64,000 bases of DNA from Sycobia sp. Sy_11 (GCA_018907035.1 JACCIC010000039.1:442501-506500), one strand, 5' to 3'; counted from the first letter of the stretch, positions 26,598 to 40,829 are shown. Made by a program: numbers and translations. Notes: generated by a model not told the origin, from the sequence alone.

Positions 26598-27943
26598 TTA
26601 GGGTTGAAAATTAACTTCTAAATTTTGGAAAAGGGAATATCTAAAAAATAAAAAATGCTTTTTGTAAAGTTTTCTGCGTGAATGATATATATATATAGTC
26701 AAAATTGTTGCAAATTGAGCATTTAATGTCAAGACCTTGAGAAACCAAAGAAAAAGACATCAAAATGATATACGTCTGACAATTTGGAATATTTAACTAT
26801 GTTTCGTGTAAAAGTTATTGTCTTTTTTACTGCAACAGACAATTTATGTTATAATAATTTTTTCTAGTATTTGTATTTTATGAGAAAAATGAAATAAAAG
26901 GTCAGCAGTCTGTAAGTTTTATAACCTTAGCCAAAACCAGTGTCGGTACATCAGGTACCTACCACAACGCCACGATGAGCACTGCGGTAAAATCTTTTTT
27001 TTTTATTTTTCTCGAAATTTTTTATAGTTTTCGAGATAAACTAACCGGCATATTGATAGAGAGGGCTTAATTATAAAACACGCAATGATTATTGGCTGTG
27101 CGATTATTCTCGTATCACCTTCTCATGACTGATTAAAAGAATACTCTCAATTTTAAGTCCATAAATCCTATCTGCATTTTAGCAATTAATCATGCGGAAT
27201 GCCGTATCGCTCCGAATGTTATTTAATTTTTCGCTTCACCGGTTCAGGTATAAATCTCCCACTGAGACTTTTCTTCGTTTGACACCTCGCACGCGTTTCG
27301 ACAGTTTCACAGCGACTATCGATGTTACGATTATTCTCGATAATTGCAAGGGGGTGGGGGGATAATTCGTCGATCATTCACGCCATAATGCCCCGTGTTT
27401 CTCGCTATGCCGATTAGTTGTTTAACTCCTGTAAACAGGGGGGCACCTGCGAACGACGCGCGCTCGGGTACGACGTAAACGACAGCGCGAGAATCTCGAT
27501 GAGAATCTTATAGCTGCTCTCCGTTCGTTCGCGTTTTATTGTCGAGCACTGTACCCGCGTCGCGATGTTGTCGTAGGAGAAAGATTCGTTTATTACGGGA
27601 AAAGAAGCCAGAGTGGGTCGCTGACTCGCTGTAAATCATGACGACACGACGACAAAAACCAACAGACAACACATACACACACAAAAATGCAAACGTAAAC
27701 GTACAAATATACGCTTGTGTATCGCTTAGCGAAACAATAGTCTGATTTGTATTTTACGAACAACTAATGCGTGCATTTAATGTGCGCGCGTGTGTGCGTA
27801 CATGCGTGTCTGTGGTTGCGTGCATCCGTATGCGTGTATCACCAAAGAGCGTGCAGCTGCGCGCCGCAAATACGTCGATTCAGTCATCGGACGGGCAGGC
27901 GCCTCGTTTCTCCCCCGCCGGGCCCTCTATCTTTTTCTCTTAT

Positions 27944-27944
<1 letters not shown>

Positions 27945-27988
<44 letters not shown>
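27945..27988. repeat. (TC)n microsatellite
   Basis: TC run of about 42 bases with one extra C near its start. Confidence 0.93.
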
Positions 27989-27990
<2 letters not shown>

Positions 27991-28563
27991 CACCGCTGTC
28001 TCTCTTAATGCGTCATCGACGCGCGCACGCTCGAGCTACATGGCTACCACACCCGCGCACGCGGGTTTATTTAGATTAGATGCGACCGACGCGGGATGCT
28101 CGCGGAAGAACGGAGATCGGGCCATTGCCGTCGCTGGGGTGGGGCGGAGGGGGGGGGCATCGTCAACGTCGCGCGGCCACCATACGTCGCCTCGCGGTCG
28201 TCTTCACCGTACATTATCTATATCTATGCAGGCGCCGTACGCGCATACACCTTGTCGTTTGTAACGCGTCCGTCGGGCGGCGTACTGCGCAGAATCGTGG
28301 TAGAATTGACAATTGATACGCAGCTTTATACGCCTACGCGAGCATAAACGAGCTTTTTGCAATGTAAATAAATTAATATATATTCAAGTCATCGTGCGCG
28401 CGAATTGGTTTTTTTTTTTTTTGTTACTTTGTCTTTTGCCTTTGAATTTAGCTTTTATTATATTATATTCGTGAACACGAAATATCAGCAGAATGCGCGA
28501 TGCTCTTTTGTTTTTGCCTCTTGCGAGAGAGGCTATATATTAATATATATACGCATAAGAGGC

Positions 28564-28661
28564 TGCTAATTAAAGGCTAATTAATTTCACCAGAGTAAGC
28601 AGAAGGAATTCGATCCGATCAAAAATCTAATTACTCTGATATTGGAATGCTAATTAAAGGC
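28564..28661. promoter_or_regulatory. Homeodomain-type TAATTA cluster with direct and inverted repeats
   Basis: Within 98 bases there are four CTAATTA elements (about 28566, 28577, 28627 and 28650). A 14-base direct repeat, TGCTAATTAAAGGC, occurs at 28564-28577 and 28648-28661, and an inverted pair CAGAGTAA/TTACTCTG at 28591-28598 and 28631-28638. TAATTA is the core site of many homeodomain proteins. The layered symmetry suggests a cis-regulatory module inside the first intron. Function is inferred from motifs only. Confidence 0.35.
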
Positions 28662-30100
28662 GGACGAGCGAGAGAATTCGTTTTTTTCTTTTTTTTTTTT
28701 TTCATGCAGTTCATTTGTGTCTAAACGCGCGCGTAGGCTCGCGCATCACATGTCATGCTTTGAGAGAACCGTATAGGCTTCGCCTCTTCTCGGATAAAAG
28801 AATTTTTCACATACTCATTTACTGTCACTTGGCTGGACTTCTGATTGAAATAATATCAGGGTGCTGGGGAAGCTCGGCATGATAAGAATGACGCGTGAAA
28901 CGCAGACAGCTTGGGGTGTTTTTTTTTTTTTAACGAATTTTATTAATTCTGTAGATTTTATTTACTGATTTGGTTAATTTCCGTTGACTATCATCGCCGA
29001 GTTCAGTTTAAAATTTGTACACAGCTTATATTTTTTTTTTGTAGATACCGATTGTGCATCTCATAGTGCCTGGTGGAGTTTGAATTTTAAAATTTTTTGT
29101 ATTCTTATCGAGATAGCTTAAAAAAGTAATTTTTTATGGTATTCGACAGAAAAATAATTTACGACGAAAGCCATCAATATATAAGTAATCAGCATTCTAG
29201 AAACATAATTATACAAATTTTCACAAAAATCTGGAACGGCAATTTTTGGGGGTAGTACAGCCGTAAAACGACTAAATTCTTTAAGCACAATGTCCTTCAG
29301 ATATATCAGTTGTATTAAAAAACTTAATGAAACAAAAATTAAAAGTATTTTGGTGAGATTTATATTTTTATGTTTTTTTATGGATTCTGACATGAAAAGT
29401 CAATTTCTAGCAAAGCCTACAAGGATTTTCGTTATTACTACAGAAAAGTATCTTCATTCAAGTTTGATATTCAAATAAAAATGGTTGTTAGCATTTTTAG
29501 TAAGCAAGCCAATAATGTGATAAATAGAAGAGAGTATATACGATTCACAAGACATTTTCATTATAGAAACATAATGTACAAGATGGATATTATTTTGGAC
29601 ATTTTTTTATTGAAGATTTATAGTCATGTCCTCCTGTTTAGGGTATTAGTAACTACTTTTGAACATTATTTACAATTATTCATAAGGCGTTAAAAAATTT
29701 GGTCATTTAAAAGAACAATTGTTTCGATCTAAAGTCTATAATGGAGCTTTAAGAATCACAAGAACTGAAATATTAACTTTGCCTTGTAGTTAAACCTTTG
29801 TTTTTATTAATTGGTCCATAAACTCAGAAACGGATAACACTGAGAGTTGCGCGCTTCAAAATAACTTTTACGAAATTAATTTAGCTTGTTTGAAGAAACG
29901 ATTAGCTTCATATAAGAATTAATTTACCAATGGAGAGCGCGGCGGACAGAAGCTAATACAAACAACAAGAGCCGTCGTTTATTCGATTGGATACAAATAT
30001 ATATATATATATACAAGCGCGGTTCCCGAGCGCGTCATCAACTACACGACAAAGCCTTATTGACTTTTGTCCCTCCTCTTTTTTTCTCGTTCTTTTTCGT

Positions 30101-30103
<3 letters not shown>

Positions 30104-30171
<68 letters not shown>
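30104..30171. repeat. (TA)n microsatellite
   Basis: Pure TA of about 68 bases, among the longest single-phase TA arrays in the window. A short second TA run follows at about 30227-30246. Confidence 0.95.
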
Positions 30172-30178
<7 letters not shown>

Positions 30179-30407
30179 TCTTGGCGCAGGAAGAAAGCGA
30201 TCGAGAAGCTCGCCTGGCTTTTAGCCTTATATATATATATATATATACAATCCAGCGTTATTTGTCATTTGATTTACGCAGGATTCGATAGGGTTTTTTC
30301 CTCCGAACCGACAAATGGACTTGGTATATTGATTTTTATTATCCCCAGCCGCTCACGCGCGCGGGGCGGATTTATTTGTTGCGCAGTCCCCGAAGAACAG
30401 GAATTAC

Positions 30408-30582
<175 letters not shown>

Positions 30583-32882
30583 GAACTTCTGTGATATGCT
30601 CTTGTTCGACTTGTATTTGATGATAATGTTTGATTACGGTAGAGATTTATGTCGCGATAAATATCTCTTTCCTCTTTCCAAATCCGAAGTAGAGAATATA
30701 TATCGCTTTGAAGATGTGAATTTTTAATACTAGTTTAAGAGGCTATAATGTTACGATGCATCTAAGATAATGAGGGATAATATAGTTTTAAAATTATTGT
30801 AGTGATTAAATGAGTTCGTAAATAGGTGATTTGAACGTCAATAAAATTACTGGGAAATTTCCTAAGCGGTCTTAGAGATTAATAAAGTAAAATTTTTACT
30901 ACATTCTGGAAAAGCATCAACCTTAAGCTTTCAGTTGAGTTTTTGAGAAAATGTATCTTCTAGTACCTTCACAATATAGTTTATATACTATAAGTACGAT
31001 ATGTCATTTTTTTTATAATTGTTCATACAACAGTTTGTTTTTTACAGAAACTGGACAAAACAGTTCACTAAAAGTACATACTCTACATTTTCAATTAGTA
31101 TGACAATACAATATATAATAATACAATATTCATATCATCCCAGTAATGTGAAAGATATATTTAATTATTCACATTAAAAATTTAAGTATTTTCGTATTTG
31201 AAGATTAAATCTGACCAGAATTAGAAATGGAAGAAAATATTTACAGCTAAAGGCTTGGGAAAAAGTTAAACGGGATTGAGAATTAGTTAGAAAAGTAGTT
31301 ACATTAAATTCCATTTAATTTTTATATGTATATATAATTTTAAAAAATTGTTATTATTATAAATCTCTTTGACTTTGGAGTCGCGCTCCAATTACCTTAA
31401 AGTTTAATATTCTGTTAATTAAAATGTAGATAACAAATTCTTAAATATATCAAAAGTTACTTTTACAGCGATTTCGCACGTATATATTATCTAAATTAAA
31501 ATAGCTAAAATCAATAACCGGAGAAAATTACAAAACGGAAATATGCAATTATAAGAAGCACTATTTTACAGAAAAAGTCCTAGGAAGAAATCTGGTTCTT
31601 TGTTCTCACATGCCTGACCGTAGTCGGCTCATAAGCTCTAAACTTAAGTCAATTGAAAGCAACTTTTATTTATATGGGTTTTTCTTTAAAAATTAATCCA
31701 AAATAATTTTCAAATAAATTATTAACAATATTAAGTGAAATATTTTACATCTACAATCCTACTATATTAATTGGCAAGGTTTATTAATAAATAAGTTTTA
31801 TGAACTCGCTGTCAGATGTATGAATAAAAAGAACAAGAGATTTTCCCCTCCAGGGAAAACCCTGTATTAATTTCTAATTTCTAGTATTATTTTCTTTGTT
31901 CTTTTTTTTTGGTAAAGCCTTTTATGCTTATTGTATTAATAGTTGTATTTTTTAAAAGATTCCAAAAATTAGACATACGAATTATGAAAAATTTTATAGA
32001 TATAATTGTGTCCGTGTCCCTTAAATTTGACATCGTATCGCTTTGTAATTTTGACTATTTATGCCTTTGAAATAAAGCGAATCAGAAATTTCGAGATCGA
32101 GAATTATTTTATATTATTTTTACATAAGTGCTCCAGCACTTTGGTACACTCGGAACATTTCTCTAAACTTTTTAGTCGTGTCCCTAAGAGACTCTCGCAA
32201 AGTGAAATCAGATGCGAACTAGTAAAACTTAATTCATTACGTTGCGCTCCATCACCTCCGGAATCTCTTTGCAGATGTTTTGCAGAAATTTCTCCCTCGC
32301 ACCCTCTTTCTTTATCTATCTCTCTCTTTGCTAGCTCGTAAAATACTCTAGAAAAATGCTCTTTCTTGCTTGAATTGAATAAAAGCTCTGGGGGGCAGTG
32401 AATAGCCGTCCTCTACGATGAATGCAGAACACACACTTTTCCTTCACGTCGACCCAACATGCGCAAAAGGTTTATTTTAAGTTGGAACTCTTATACGAGT
32501 ACATTGATACGAATTGCTGTGTAAACAAAATTTGTAGATTTAATGCAATGCAACCGTTAGTTTTTATAAATTAGAAACGATCAGTGTTACAAAAAGGAAA
32601 ACGAATAAAACACTGCGACAACTCGCGCACCTTTTCAATAACGAAAATTCATTTAGCGTAATTATTTATTTTAACAGTATATAAAATCATCCTATCGTAC
32701 TAAAATCGATCTTCGACTATAGCATTTATTGTACGATTTGATTCCGCCTGTCGAAGATACGCCAAATGTAAAAACAATCTATATATAAATAAAAATTCGT
32801 ATAAATAATAGTGCCGAGTATATTTTACCGCAATATGCGCTCGAAAGCTATATGTGCACGAAGAAACTGAAATTAAATCCAA

Positions 32883-32884
<2 letters not shown>

Positions 32885-32933
<49 letters not shown>
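32885..32933. repeat. (TA)n microsatellite
   Basis: Pure TA of about 49 bases, about 515 bases upstream of the Ig exon. Confidence 0.95.
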
Positions 32934-32936
<3 letters not shown>

Positions 32937-33298
32937 CAGTGCTTAAGGCAGTTCTTGCATAAAACATGATATCTCTCCCTTCGCGTCGTGCTCCATCTTC
33001 CTCCCACGCTCTCGGTTCTCGCGAAGGCAAATTTACGAGCTTGCACGCGCGCCGATTTAGCCTTAAAGAGTCGAAAGACACCATTTTGCCTTAGCCGCCG
33101 TAAAGCCAGGTAGCGCCGAATTAAAGGCTCGAGGCATTTAGCACACGGAGTGCAGAATAATCATCTCTCCTCTACCGCGGCGGCGGGAGATGGAGGGAGG
33201 ATATACGTTACATCCAAGTCCTGCCTTCAGCACTCGAGGCGCATGCGCGCGACTAATCTTGCCCATACATACCTACAAGTGTCGCGCGCGTTATCAAC

Positions 33299-33448
33299 GC
33301 TCTCCCCCCCCCCCCACAAACTTTGTGTTTCTCTTACTCTTGACGATCTCTCTGACAAGCGCTCTCTTCTCTGTTATCCTCCGTCCTTCTCTACCCATCC
33401 ATCCATCCATCCCCGCTCCGTTCCCCGTCCCGGCGCCCACCCATAAAG
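33299..33448 (+). other. Acceptor region of the Ig exon: polypyrimidine tract with CCAT repeats
   Basis: About 150 bases of C/T-rich sequence, including a C run (33304-33315) and four CATC units (33395-33412), lead to the only nearby AG, at 33447-33448. No competing AG lies in the last 40 bases, so the exon start is well determined. Confidence 0.7.
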
Positions 33449-33718
33449 TGAAGTACGCGGGGCCGACGACGGTGCGGGACGGCCAGCCCTGGAACATCAC
33501 GTGCAGCGACGTACCGGCCGGCGCCAAGATCATGTGGAAGCGTAACGGCCAGCCCCTGGTGGAGGACCTCGCGAGCGGCGTGATGCACGTCGAGCCGGCC
33601 AAGCTCCTCGACGGCTCCCAGTCCAGCACCCTCGTGGCCACGACGTTCCTCGAGCGGCACGAGGGCTCGTACGTGTGCTCGGAGGGCAACGAGACCCATC
33701 ATCTCGCCGTCATCTACG
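33449..33718 (+). CDS. Immunoglobulin-superfamily protein, exon 2: first Ig domain
   Basis: The 270-base exon completes codon 25 and encodes residues 26-114, one full immunoglobulin fold. The landmarks are Cys43, Trp54 eleven residues on (in a K-I-M-W-K-R-N-G strand), and the E-G-S-Y-V-C signature with Tyr99 and Cys101. Cys43 and Cys101 should form the intradomain disulfide. Two N-glycosylation sequons are visible (N-I-T at 40-42, N-E-T at 105-107). The usual Asp of the D-x-G-x-Y-x-C motif is replaced by His95. The exon is GC-rich with strong third-position G/C, unlike its flanks. Both edges are phase 1, the typical arrangement for a single Ig-domain exon. The donor is G|GTTCGT (33719), a weak match; unspliced, the frame stops two codons later. 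The W-K-x-N-G stretch recalls the first domain of insect basigin, but other Ig receptors fit too, so no symbol is given. Confidence 0.82.
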
Positions 33719-36700
33719 GTTCGTAGAGGGGAGCTTCAGTCCTGAAAATATCTCAAACCCACCCCCCCCCGCCACCATACGCACACTCCCCCGGCACTCA
33801 GTATTAGAAGCCAACCCCCGATGCAGCAAGCAGCGATACTCGCACGCCCGGGCACGGGCAAAACGATCCCCTGCTATGTCATCCTCGTCCCTCCACGTTT
33901 TATATCTTCCCCCACGCTATGGCGCTGCTGTTACCATTGTGTGTTTCTGTTTGCGTGTGCGTGCCTGGCAATGTTTTAAGTTCTATTCGTTCTCGCTAAC
34001 TCCGTTTGCTCCTCGCCGCATACATTTCGTCACGTTTTTTTTTTTTTTTTTTTTTTTTTACATTCTCTCCGTCTCTTACGGCTAGAGCGCAATGATCGCA
34101 ATGCTGTGCTTGCAGAGTGCATTCTGCACTAATTGGCCAATTAGTGATTCGTAAGATTTGCAACTGATTACCGAACGAGCGAACGCTTATATTTTTGTTT
34201 TTATGTAGAATCCGTTTATAAGAATATGCAATTTACAAACAGTTTTCGGTCGCACTTTTAATTACATTATTTTCAAAATTTAAAGACACGGAATTACTAC
34301 AAATGTATTGTAAGATTGACACCCGTTGGAAGTCCGGACAAAGAAAATCTAAAGGAAATGTCTGTTCAATTACTGATAACGTTAATTTGACGAAAATAGA
34401 TTCTAGGATGTTCTTGCATATTTGATTATTGACTTGAACTATATACTTTACTTATCAGCTATTATATTGTAAATGACAAAAAAGAAAACTAATGTGCATA
34501 TTTAGAGACACTGATTGAGTATATATGTTGACCGTACTCGATTTTGAATGTTAAGTTAGCTATACGTTCAGCTTTAATTGTTTTTACCATAGAAATATAC
34601 CATATAATTCACTTTGATCATAGACATATAAACAGAAGGTTAAGTAACGTATATCTATTGCACGGCTAACATGATATATTCCAGAGAAGAACGTTATCGG
34701 GGCGACAACTGAATAAAATCTGTTGTATTATTGAAATATTTTTTTTCGGCACTTTGTCATACAGATCGTTGTACAATGAGATTACTTCTAAAATCTGTAA
34801 AAATAAAATATTCACGAATTCTGCCCGTGTTATCCGGGTGTGACCGAAAGAGCTTTTTATTATCTTTGAAAAGGATTGTCTTATCTTGGATTATTTGCGC
34901 GGCGACGATTTCATTGTTCCGATAAGCCGATAAAAATTACGCGGGGGACACGGATCAGTTGTGAAAAGCACTCTTTGCGTCAGCTCGAACCCGTTTAAAG
35001 AGAACGCCTTGATCATCGTCCGCTTCGTCTATTTAATTTTCCGTAACCTTTTTTTTTTTTTTTTAGCTTCTTTCTAATTTCATTTAACATTTTCTGCTCG
35101 TCGTCGATCCACTCTCATTTCCAGCGCGCCTGCGTTGGCTCTCGCCAAACGACGTTCTCCCATTAAAATTCCATCATCATCCATCCCGGGCATGACGCGT
35201 GTAGCAGCGCTGAAATTCCCGATTCCGAGGCTACGCTACCAGCCGCCTTATCCTCACAATTTTATTTAGTACACAGTAGAGTCTGCCGCTGCGACGCACT
35301 CGCTGATAAACAAGAATTTCCATCTCATTTCCGTCTTGCTCTAAGCTGTTTTATGTTTCTGCTTAAAATCATCCACGTATTTTTCCAGCTGTTCTTGTTA
35401 GAAGAATCACCCTGCAGCTCCTACGCGTCTTTTGTTATAGTACTTTTTACGCTCGCACATTACCGCAATTACAAATGCATAATCGTACTTTCGTTGGTTA
35501 ATTTTGATAATTGCGCTCTGTAATATTATGTTACCGTAGCTCCCATCTGTAGATAATTCATTACCTTTTTTTATACACATTTTCATATGTAATATGCGTA
35601 TATACATATATTTGCTGTACATTTTTGCGTGTGTCATTTTTTTATAGATTTTAATTATATTCTTTGTAGAGTACATATCATACTATCCAATAATGGAACA
35701 TTTGTTATTGACAATTTGTTATGCACGTGTTATATTTGTACGCACTAATTTGATGTGGATTCATTTACGAACAGCAGTAAAATGTAGAAAATAATTTATT
35801 GCAAGCTGAGATAAGGGGCGTTAGCGACGTCAAATATTGTTCTATAACAGACGAGCTTATGAATATTTTTTAATTTTATTCATGCAACATATTTCATATT
35901 TTTTTACAAATTTATATAAAAATTCTATTATATTTAACATATACATAAGCATGCGCAAAAATTAATATAATATATAATAATGATATATATTTTTCTATTA
36001 CTATTCTATAGGTTATAATATTGTTCATTAATATATTAAATTATTACATATTGTATGTTATTGTTTACCGTTGTTAATTCTATACAAATATTGCTTATGT
36101 GTAGAAGAAAAGAAATTTGAAAATGTCCTGCTACATATAGATTGAGGTCAAATGTGTTCATAATTTTCTATATAATACAATGCTGTAGCATTGTATAGTG
36201 TTTAATAAAAGAAGTTCCAAGAGTTATTCTATGTTCTTCATTTCAATCCATATATTGTGCATTTCCAAATTTCTTTCAACTTAGTTATTTATATGATTTG
36301 GTGATTACTACGGAAAAGTTGTCGAATAAGCGCAGAGAAAATTAAATTTACTGGTAAGTGCGAAATGGTAAGTTACAGATAATATAAAAGCCATTTTTCT
36401 AAAAGTATATTATTTATTATATTTCATTATAAACATGTTCTAAATATAAGCATATTCAATTCAATAAAAGTCTTAAGAGAGATGATCATTATGAAATAAA
36501 TGTAGTTGCGGCAGCTGTGCGGTACGCATGGGGAATAATACAATGCAACATTGCCATATTTCTATTAAAAGATAGCAAATCAGCATGCTGTATATCGATA
36601 TGACGTAAGGCACGCGGCTTCAGAAATTCTCGTAATAACCGGGCAACTATTTCCATACCTTATCTCTACCCACACGCATTTGTATAATACACCTACGTGT

Positions 36701-36964
36701 ATATGTGGCGGCACCTGCTCTCGTGCTAAAGGATTTCGCAGGGTATGGCTCCCCCTCCCCATTCTAGCATCAGAGGCTACCACGTTCATCTTGATTCTTC
36801 TCCACGGCACTAGTGCTGGATGCTTTGAACGATATACTTCGGCTATCGCGGTCGTTTCGCTGTGTAGTAACAGGGAATGAAGGTGTACGAAAGGGGACGA
36901 AATTCTACAGGGTATGGGAAGTGGGATGAACGCGACCTGAATATAGAGGGTCTGTATCTCTATG

Positions 36965-36966
<2 letters not shown>

Positions 36967-37007
<41 letters not shown>
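36967..37007. repeat. (TC)n microsatellite
   Basis: Pure TC run of about 40 bases. Confidence 0.94.
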
Positions 37008-38986
37008 ACGTAGTAGCTGGTAATACCCGTACAGTTATGCTCGAGGCTGTTCTTTTGGCTAACATAAGTTTTTGAAGTTTCGATTTTACTTTTTGCGAGT
37101 AAGAAGTTTATTTCCAGGTGATTAGAATTCTTTCTGGCTCTGCTTCTGTAAACGAACATGCCATGTCTTGAAATATTCTAGCCACGGAATCGTGTTTTAC
37201 GTTAATTGTAAGTTTGGAGGTTATATTATTCTTCGAATTGTTGTACTTTGGGCGCTTTCTCCATCGACTGCGGCAAGTTCATGAAAACAAGCTCTTAATG
37301 TCTTATTCTAGGAGTAGGATTATAAAAACCTTAATGTACGTGCATTCAGAACATGTGTGTCAGGAAAAACAGTTTATATTTCTTTTTATATTTTATATTT
37401 TATTCGTATAATATCTGCGTAAGTTTCAATGTATTAAATCTTTTGTTTTTTTTCTTTTGTTTCTCGATCATGGTAGCATGTTACATGTAAGTTTCCAGTG
37501 TGTCTAAAGTGTACGACCTGCTTAAAAAATAATATTAAAGTATATTCTATCTTTAGCGATATCTGTCTATCGCGAGACCAAAATTCTATAATTCATTATG
37601 TTAAAATTTTGATTGACTTTAAAAAAAAGTTTATTTATTGTAGTAAATAATCCCTTTACAGCAGGCTATTAGTTTGAAATGGACGGTACTCAGTTTGTGA
37701 TATTACTATTATGATGAAAGTTCTTAACAGTGATTGTTCGGAAGAAAATATTTTTTAATGATACAAAAGTGATATAGATACTATATACATGATCTCTTCA
37801 GTTACGCCCACTTATGTAAATGTAATATGAGAGCTTACGTTATACGCATAGATCTGAGGTTGTATATAGCGTAGTTTAATATATTACGTGACATCACTGC
37901 TCTAAGCCAAATATAGACCTATGTAAATTTAGCATGAGTTCAATTATGTTTATGTGAAAGCACTCTGTTGTTATGAATTAACACAGTTCCGTAATAATAA
38001 CGCTTTTCTTTGGTTAATTAGTTCTACTATATTTAACTAATCTACTTCAAATTCCAAGACTCTATAGAACACTATTTCGCAGCTAGAGACTCAGAAATTG
38101 GCAATCTTCTTTATGACTGTCTAGTTTATGTACTCTCAAAAATTCTGAAATACATTTTTATTTCTTTTATATTTGAAACTTTTATATTCAAAAATAAATG
38201 AAAAAAATAAAATTGCTATTCTATTTATTGATAAATCTCTGACAATTATGTTGTCAATTTTGTTTTACATTGTCTCTCTTCATTTTTTTCAAGCCAATAC
38301 TTTTCCTAATGCAGAAAACAATATATGCTTTGAATTCCGATAACTTTACATTCTTCACCTTATGAGTAAAATACTTGAAACTGTAGTTGTAAAACAAACC
38401 CTAATATAGCTGATGGGCAAGGATCAGGTGATATTTTTTGTACTGAATATAGAAATTTTGTATGTAATTAAAATGAAAATCTTTAATGACTAGTAAAGCG
38501 TATTAGTTTCTGTTTATTTGAAGGCAATATTTAATTGCATCAATTTGGAAGCTTTGGTTCATCATCGGTTGCCTGCGGCGAGTTTAAGTCTTTTATGGAA
38601 CAGTAATGAACAAGCATTACTGCATCCCTTATTTTTCTGCTTATTCATTTGATATCACCAAGACCAGTTTTTTATAAAGACAGAAAGTGTATGCAATATA
38701 TAAGATTAGGATGACTGACAATTTTATTTCTGCAGAGTAGCACAGAATTTCGTTTGATCAAATACTACTATAATAACGATAAGAGAAACTATTAGGAATG
38801 AATACATTTAGTTTCAAGCGAACTCAACTCAGCAATGTTCAGTATGAAAATTTCTCAACATATTGCGATGTGAAGTAATATTTATTCTCTTCTACAATAA
38901 CGATATCTCCATATGACACGGAGATTCATGATTAAAAATTTTGAATTATATTTTGGATTTTTTGACGTAATCTTTAAGTAAATGGC

Positions 38987-38988
<2 letters not shown>

Positions 38989-39038
<50 letters not shown>
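38989..39038. repeat. (GA)n microsatellite
   Basis: Pure AG run of about 50 bases. Confidence 0.95.
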
Positions 39039-39040
<2 letters not shown>

Positions 39041-40829
39041 ATAAAATTCTGATTCTCAATTCTAAATTCTAAATTCTGATAATAAATATTCTGATTAGTT
39101 TTTGTTGAATTTTAACACTTGTTAAAAATGAAGGGAGTGTTGTCCAATTTTCTATATGAGAAATTTTGGTACTTCAGGTTACTAGGCTACGTACATATTG
39201 CCTGGGCGATCTGTAATTTTAGGCCATTTTAAAAATACAGATCAAGGCTTCTGCCTCAATAAACGTTAAGATATTTAAGTCACCAATCATATGAGTTCTA
39301 AGCCATATTTTTGCTAATTTGAAAATCCTATATGAAGAATATGGTACAAGAAACTCATGGATCGGTGGCATGTGTGGTCGTAGAGAATTGGAAAGAAAAT
39401 CCAACAGTAAAACCACTTTTATTAATTTTTTTACTTTTATTTCTTATCAGCAATGGCAGTAAATGGACGAATCGATAGATAAATCACTAGTGTTGTAGTT
39501 ATTTTTTTGTGAGGTAAAATTGCCACCATGGTGAGAACTAGTGCCATGTCCTGAAACACAATGTCTCAAAGCCAGATTTAGAAATAGCCTATTGCTCGTT
39601 ACTTCTTTGAATATTGAATTTATCCCAATTTAGCCGAATATATTTTAAATATAGCGTAGTAACTAGCTAGCTACTTTGCTTTAAATTAATGGATTTTATA
39701 AATTTGTTAGGGAATGCTTCGTTAACTAATATTTTTAAAGTTGATGCATTTGTGAGAAACGATGCGTTAAAAAGTTCGGATAAATATTTTTAAAGGAGAA
39801 AATTTATCTGAATATAAATTTATCTTAACACTGATCGCAAATTTATCTTTTAAAATTATTTTTTATCGAGAGGTAAAGAATGGGATATGAAGTCAAGAAG
39901 CAACCCTGCTCTTAGCCCGCACACGAGTGCTCAGAGAATACGAAGGGCAGAAAGGAGGTACCGCCCTCCTTTATTCTTGGAGACGCTTTCCCTCATATTT
40001 CTCGAGAAGGGGGCGCGGATTAGTGAGATTTATAGGCGAATTCAAGCCACCGCCGACAACGACCCGGTTCGCTCAGGGGTGAGTGTCCGCACGGACAACT
40101 TTTTCAGAACGTCCGTACAGTCAAATTCTGGAGGTCGATGTGCTGCCACACGTATTCAAATCTCTCTTTCTCTGTCTCTCTCTCTCTCTCTGTCTTTCTC
40201 TATCTCGCGATACTGCATGATCTCGAATGACGTCGGTACGGGAATGATTTAGTTCTAGATCCAGCGATTACTTTTATTATTGTCACTTGAATAATGTTGT
40301 ACTATATAAATTTTGGTGCTTGACAAGTTTTTCACTTAAAAAGTCATTTATGGGATCGTTGATACGCGTTCAGGCTGAAAAGTACTTAAACTTCATGTTT
40401 GTGTATGTGTACGTATACACACGCACATCATGTTCTCGCCATGATGAAAAAGGAATTCTACGCCAGGCTGCCTTCTCCCTGGAAATACGCGAAACGAAAA
40501 AGGGGACGCCAGAATTTACGCGCATGGTAAAATGTCGAGCATCCTCTCTCTATTTGAACGATGTGAGAATTTCGGCGTACTACGTCTTTAACTGAAGTTT
40601 ACGACGGCGACACGGTCTCCTGACTCTGCTAAATGTACGCAGAGGATAACGGAATATTTAAGCACGAGAAACTGTCCATCGGCAAATGATGCATCGCAGA
40701 CAGATAATCTGCATAGCTCTTGAATCCGCGTAGTCCCCGCTTATTCTTCCCTGTTGTCCCGTTCGAGCTTTAATTATGACACTATCGGAAAAACTCCGGC
40801 TCTTTTTCTGACATTCTCTCTTTCCTCAG

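Larger units (their letters stand above)
25060..28350. other. GC/CpG-rich intronic island
   Basis: A patchwork of CpG-rich sequence inside the intron contains (TA)n at 25453-25501 and 26547-26594, (TC)/(GA) tracts at 25639-25694, 25793-25838 and 27945-27988, and G-runs at 26046-26062, 27351-27361 and 28137-28160. CG-alternating bits occur at 25103-25118 and 25590-25600. Open frames on both strands are composition-driven. The whole could be a regulatory island or an alternative promoter. Nothing in the sequence decides this. Confidence 0.4.
33719..40829. other. Downstream noncoding DNA, probable second intron
   Basis: Beyond the donor the sequence is GC-rich for about 350 bases (with a 25-base T run at 34036-34060), then AT-rich to about 40 kb. 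I found no second Ig domain on either strand here. It holds (TC)n at 36967-37007 and (GA)n at 38989-39038, and short direct repeats of ATTCTAA/ATTCTGA near 39045-39095. The ATG-initiated frame at 39887-40252 ends in a (TC)n tract and shows no domain. It is consistent with a long intron but not proven to be one. Confidence 0.5.

Noticed and set aside
29118..29393. 91-codon minus-strand frame with hydrophobic stretches, considered as a chemoreceptor fragment
   Set aside because: The hydrophobicity comes from AT-rich codons (Ile, Leu, Phe), and no conserved receptor motif or exon boundary is visible.
39887..40252. 121-codon ATG-initiated frame
   Set aside because: No domain, ends by reading through a (TC)n tract, and lacks splice sites compatible with the Ig gene frame.
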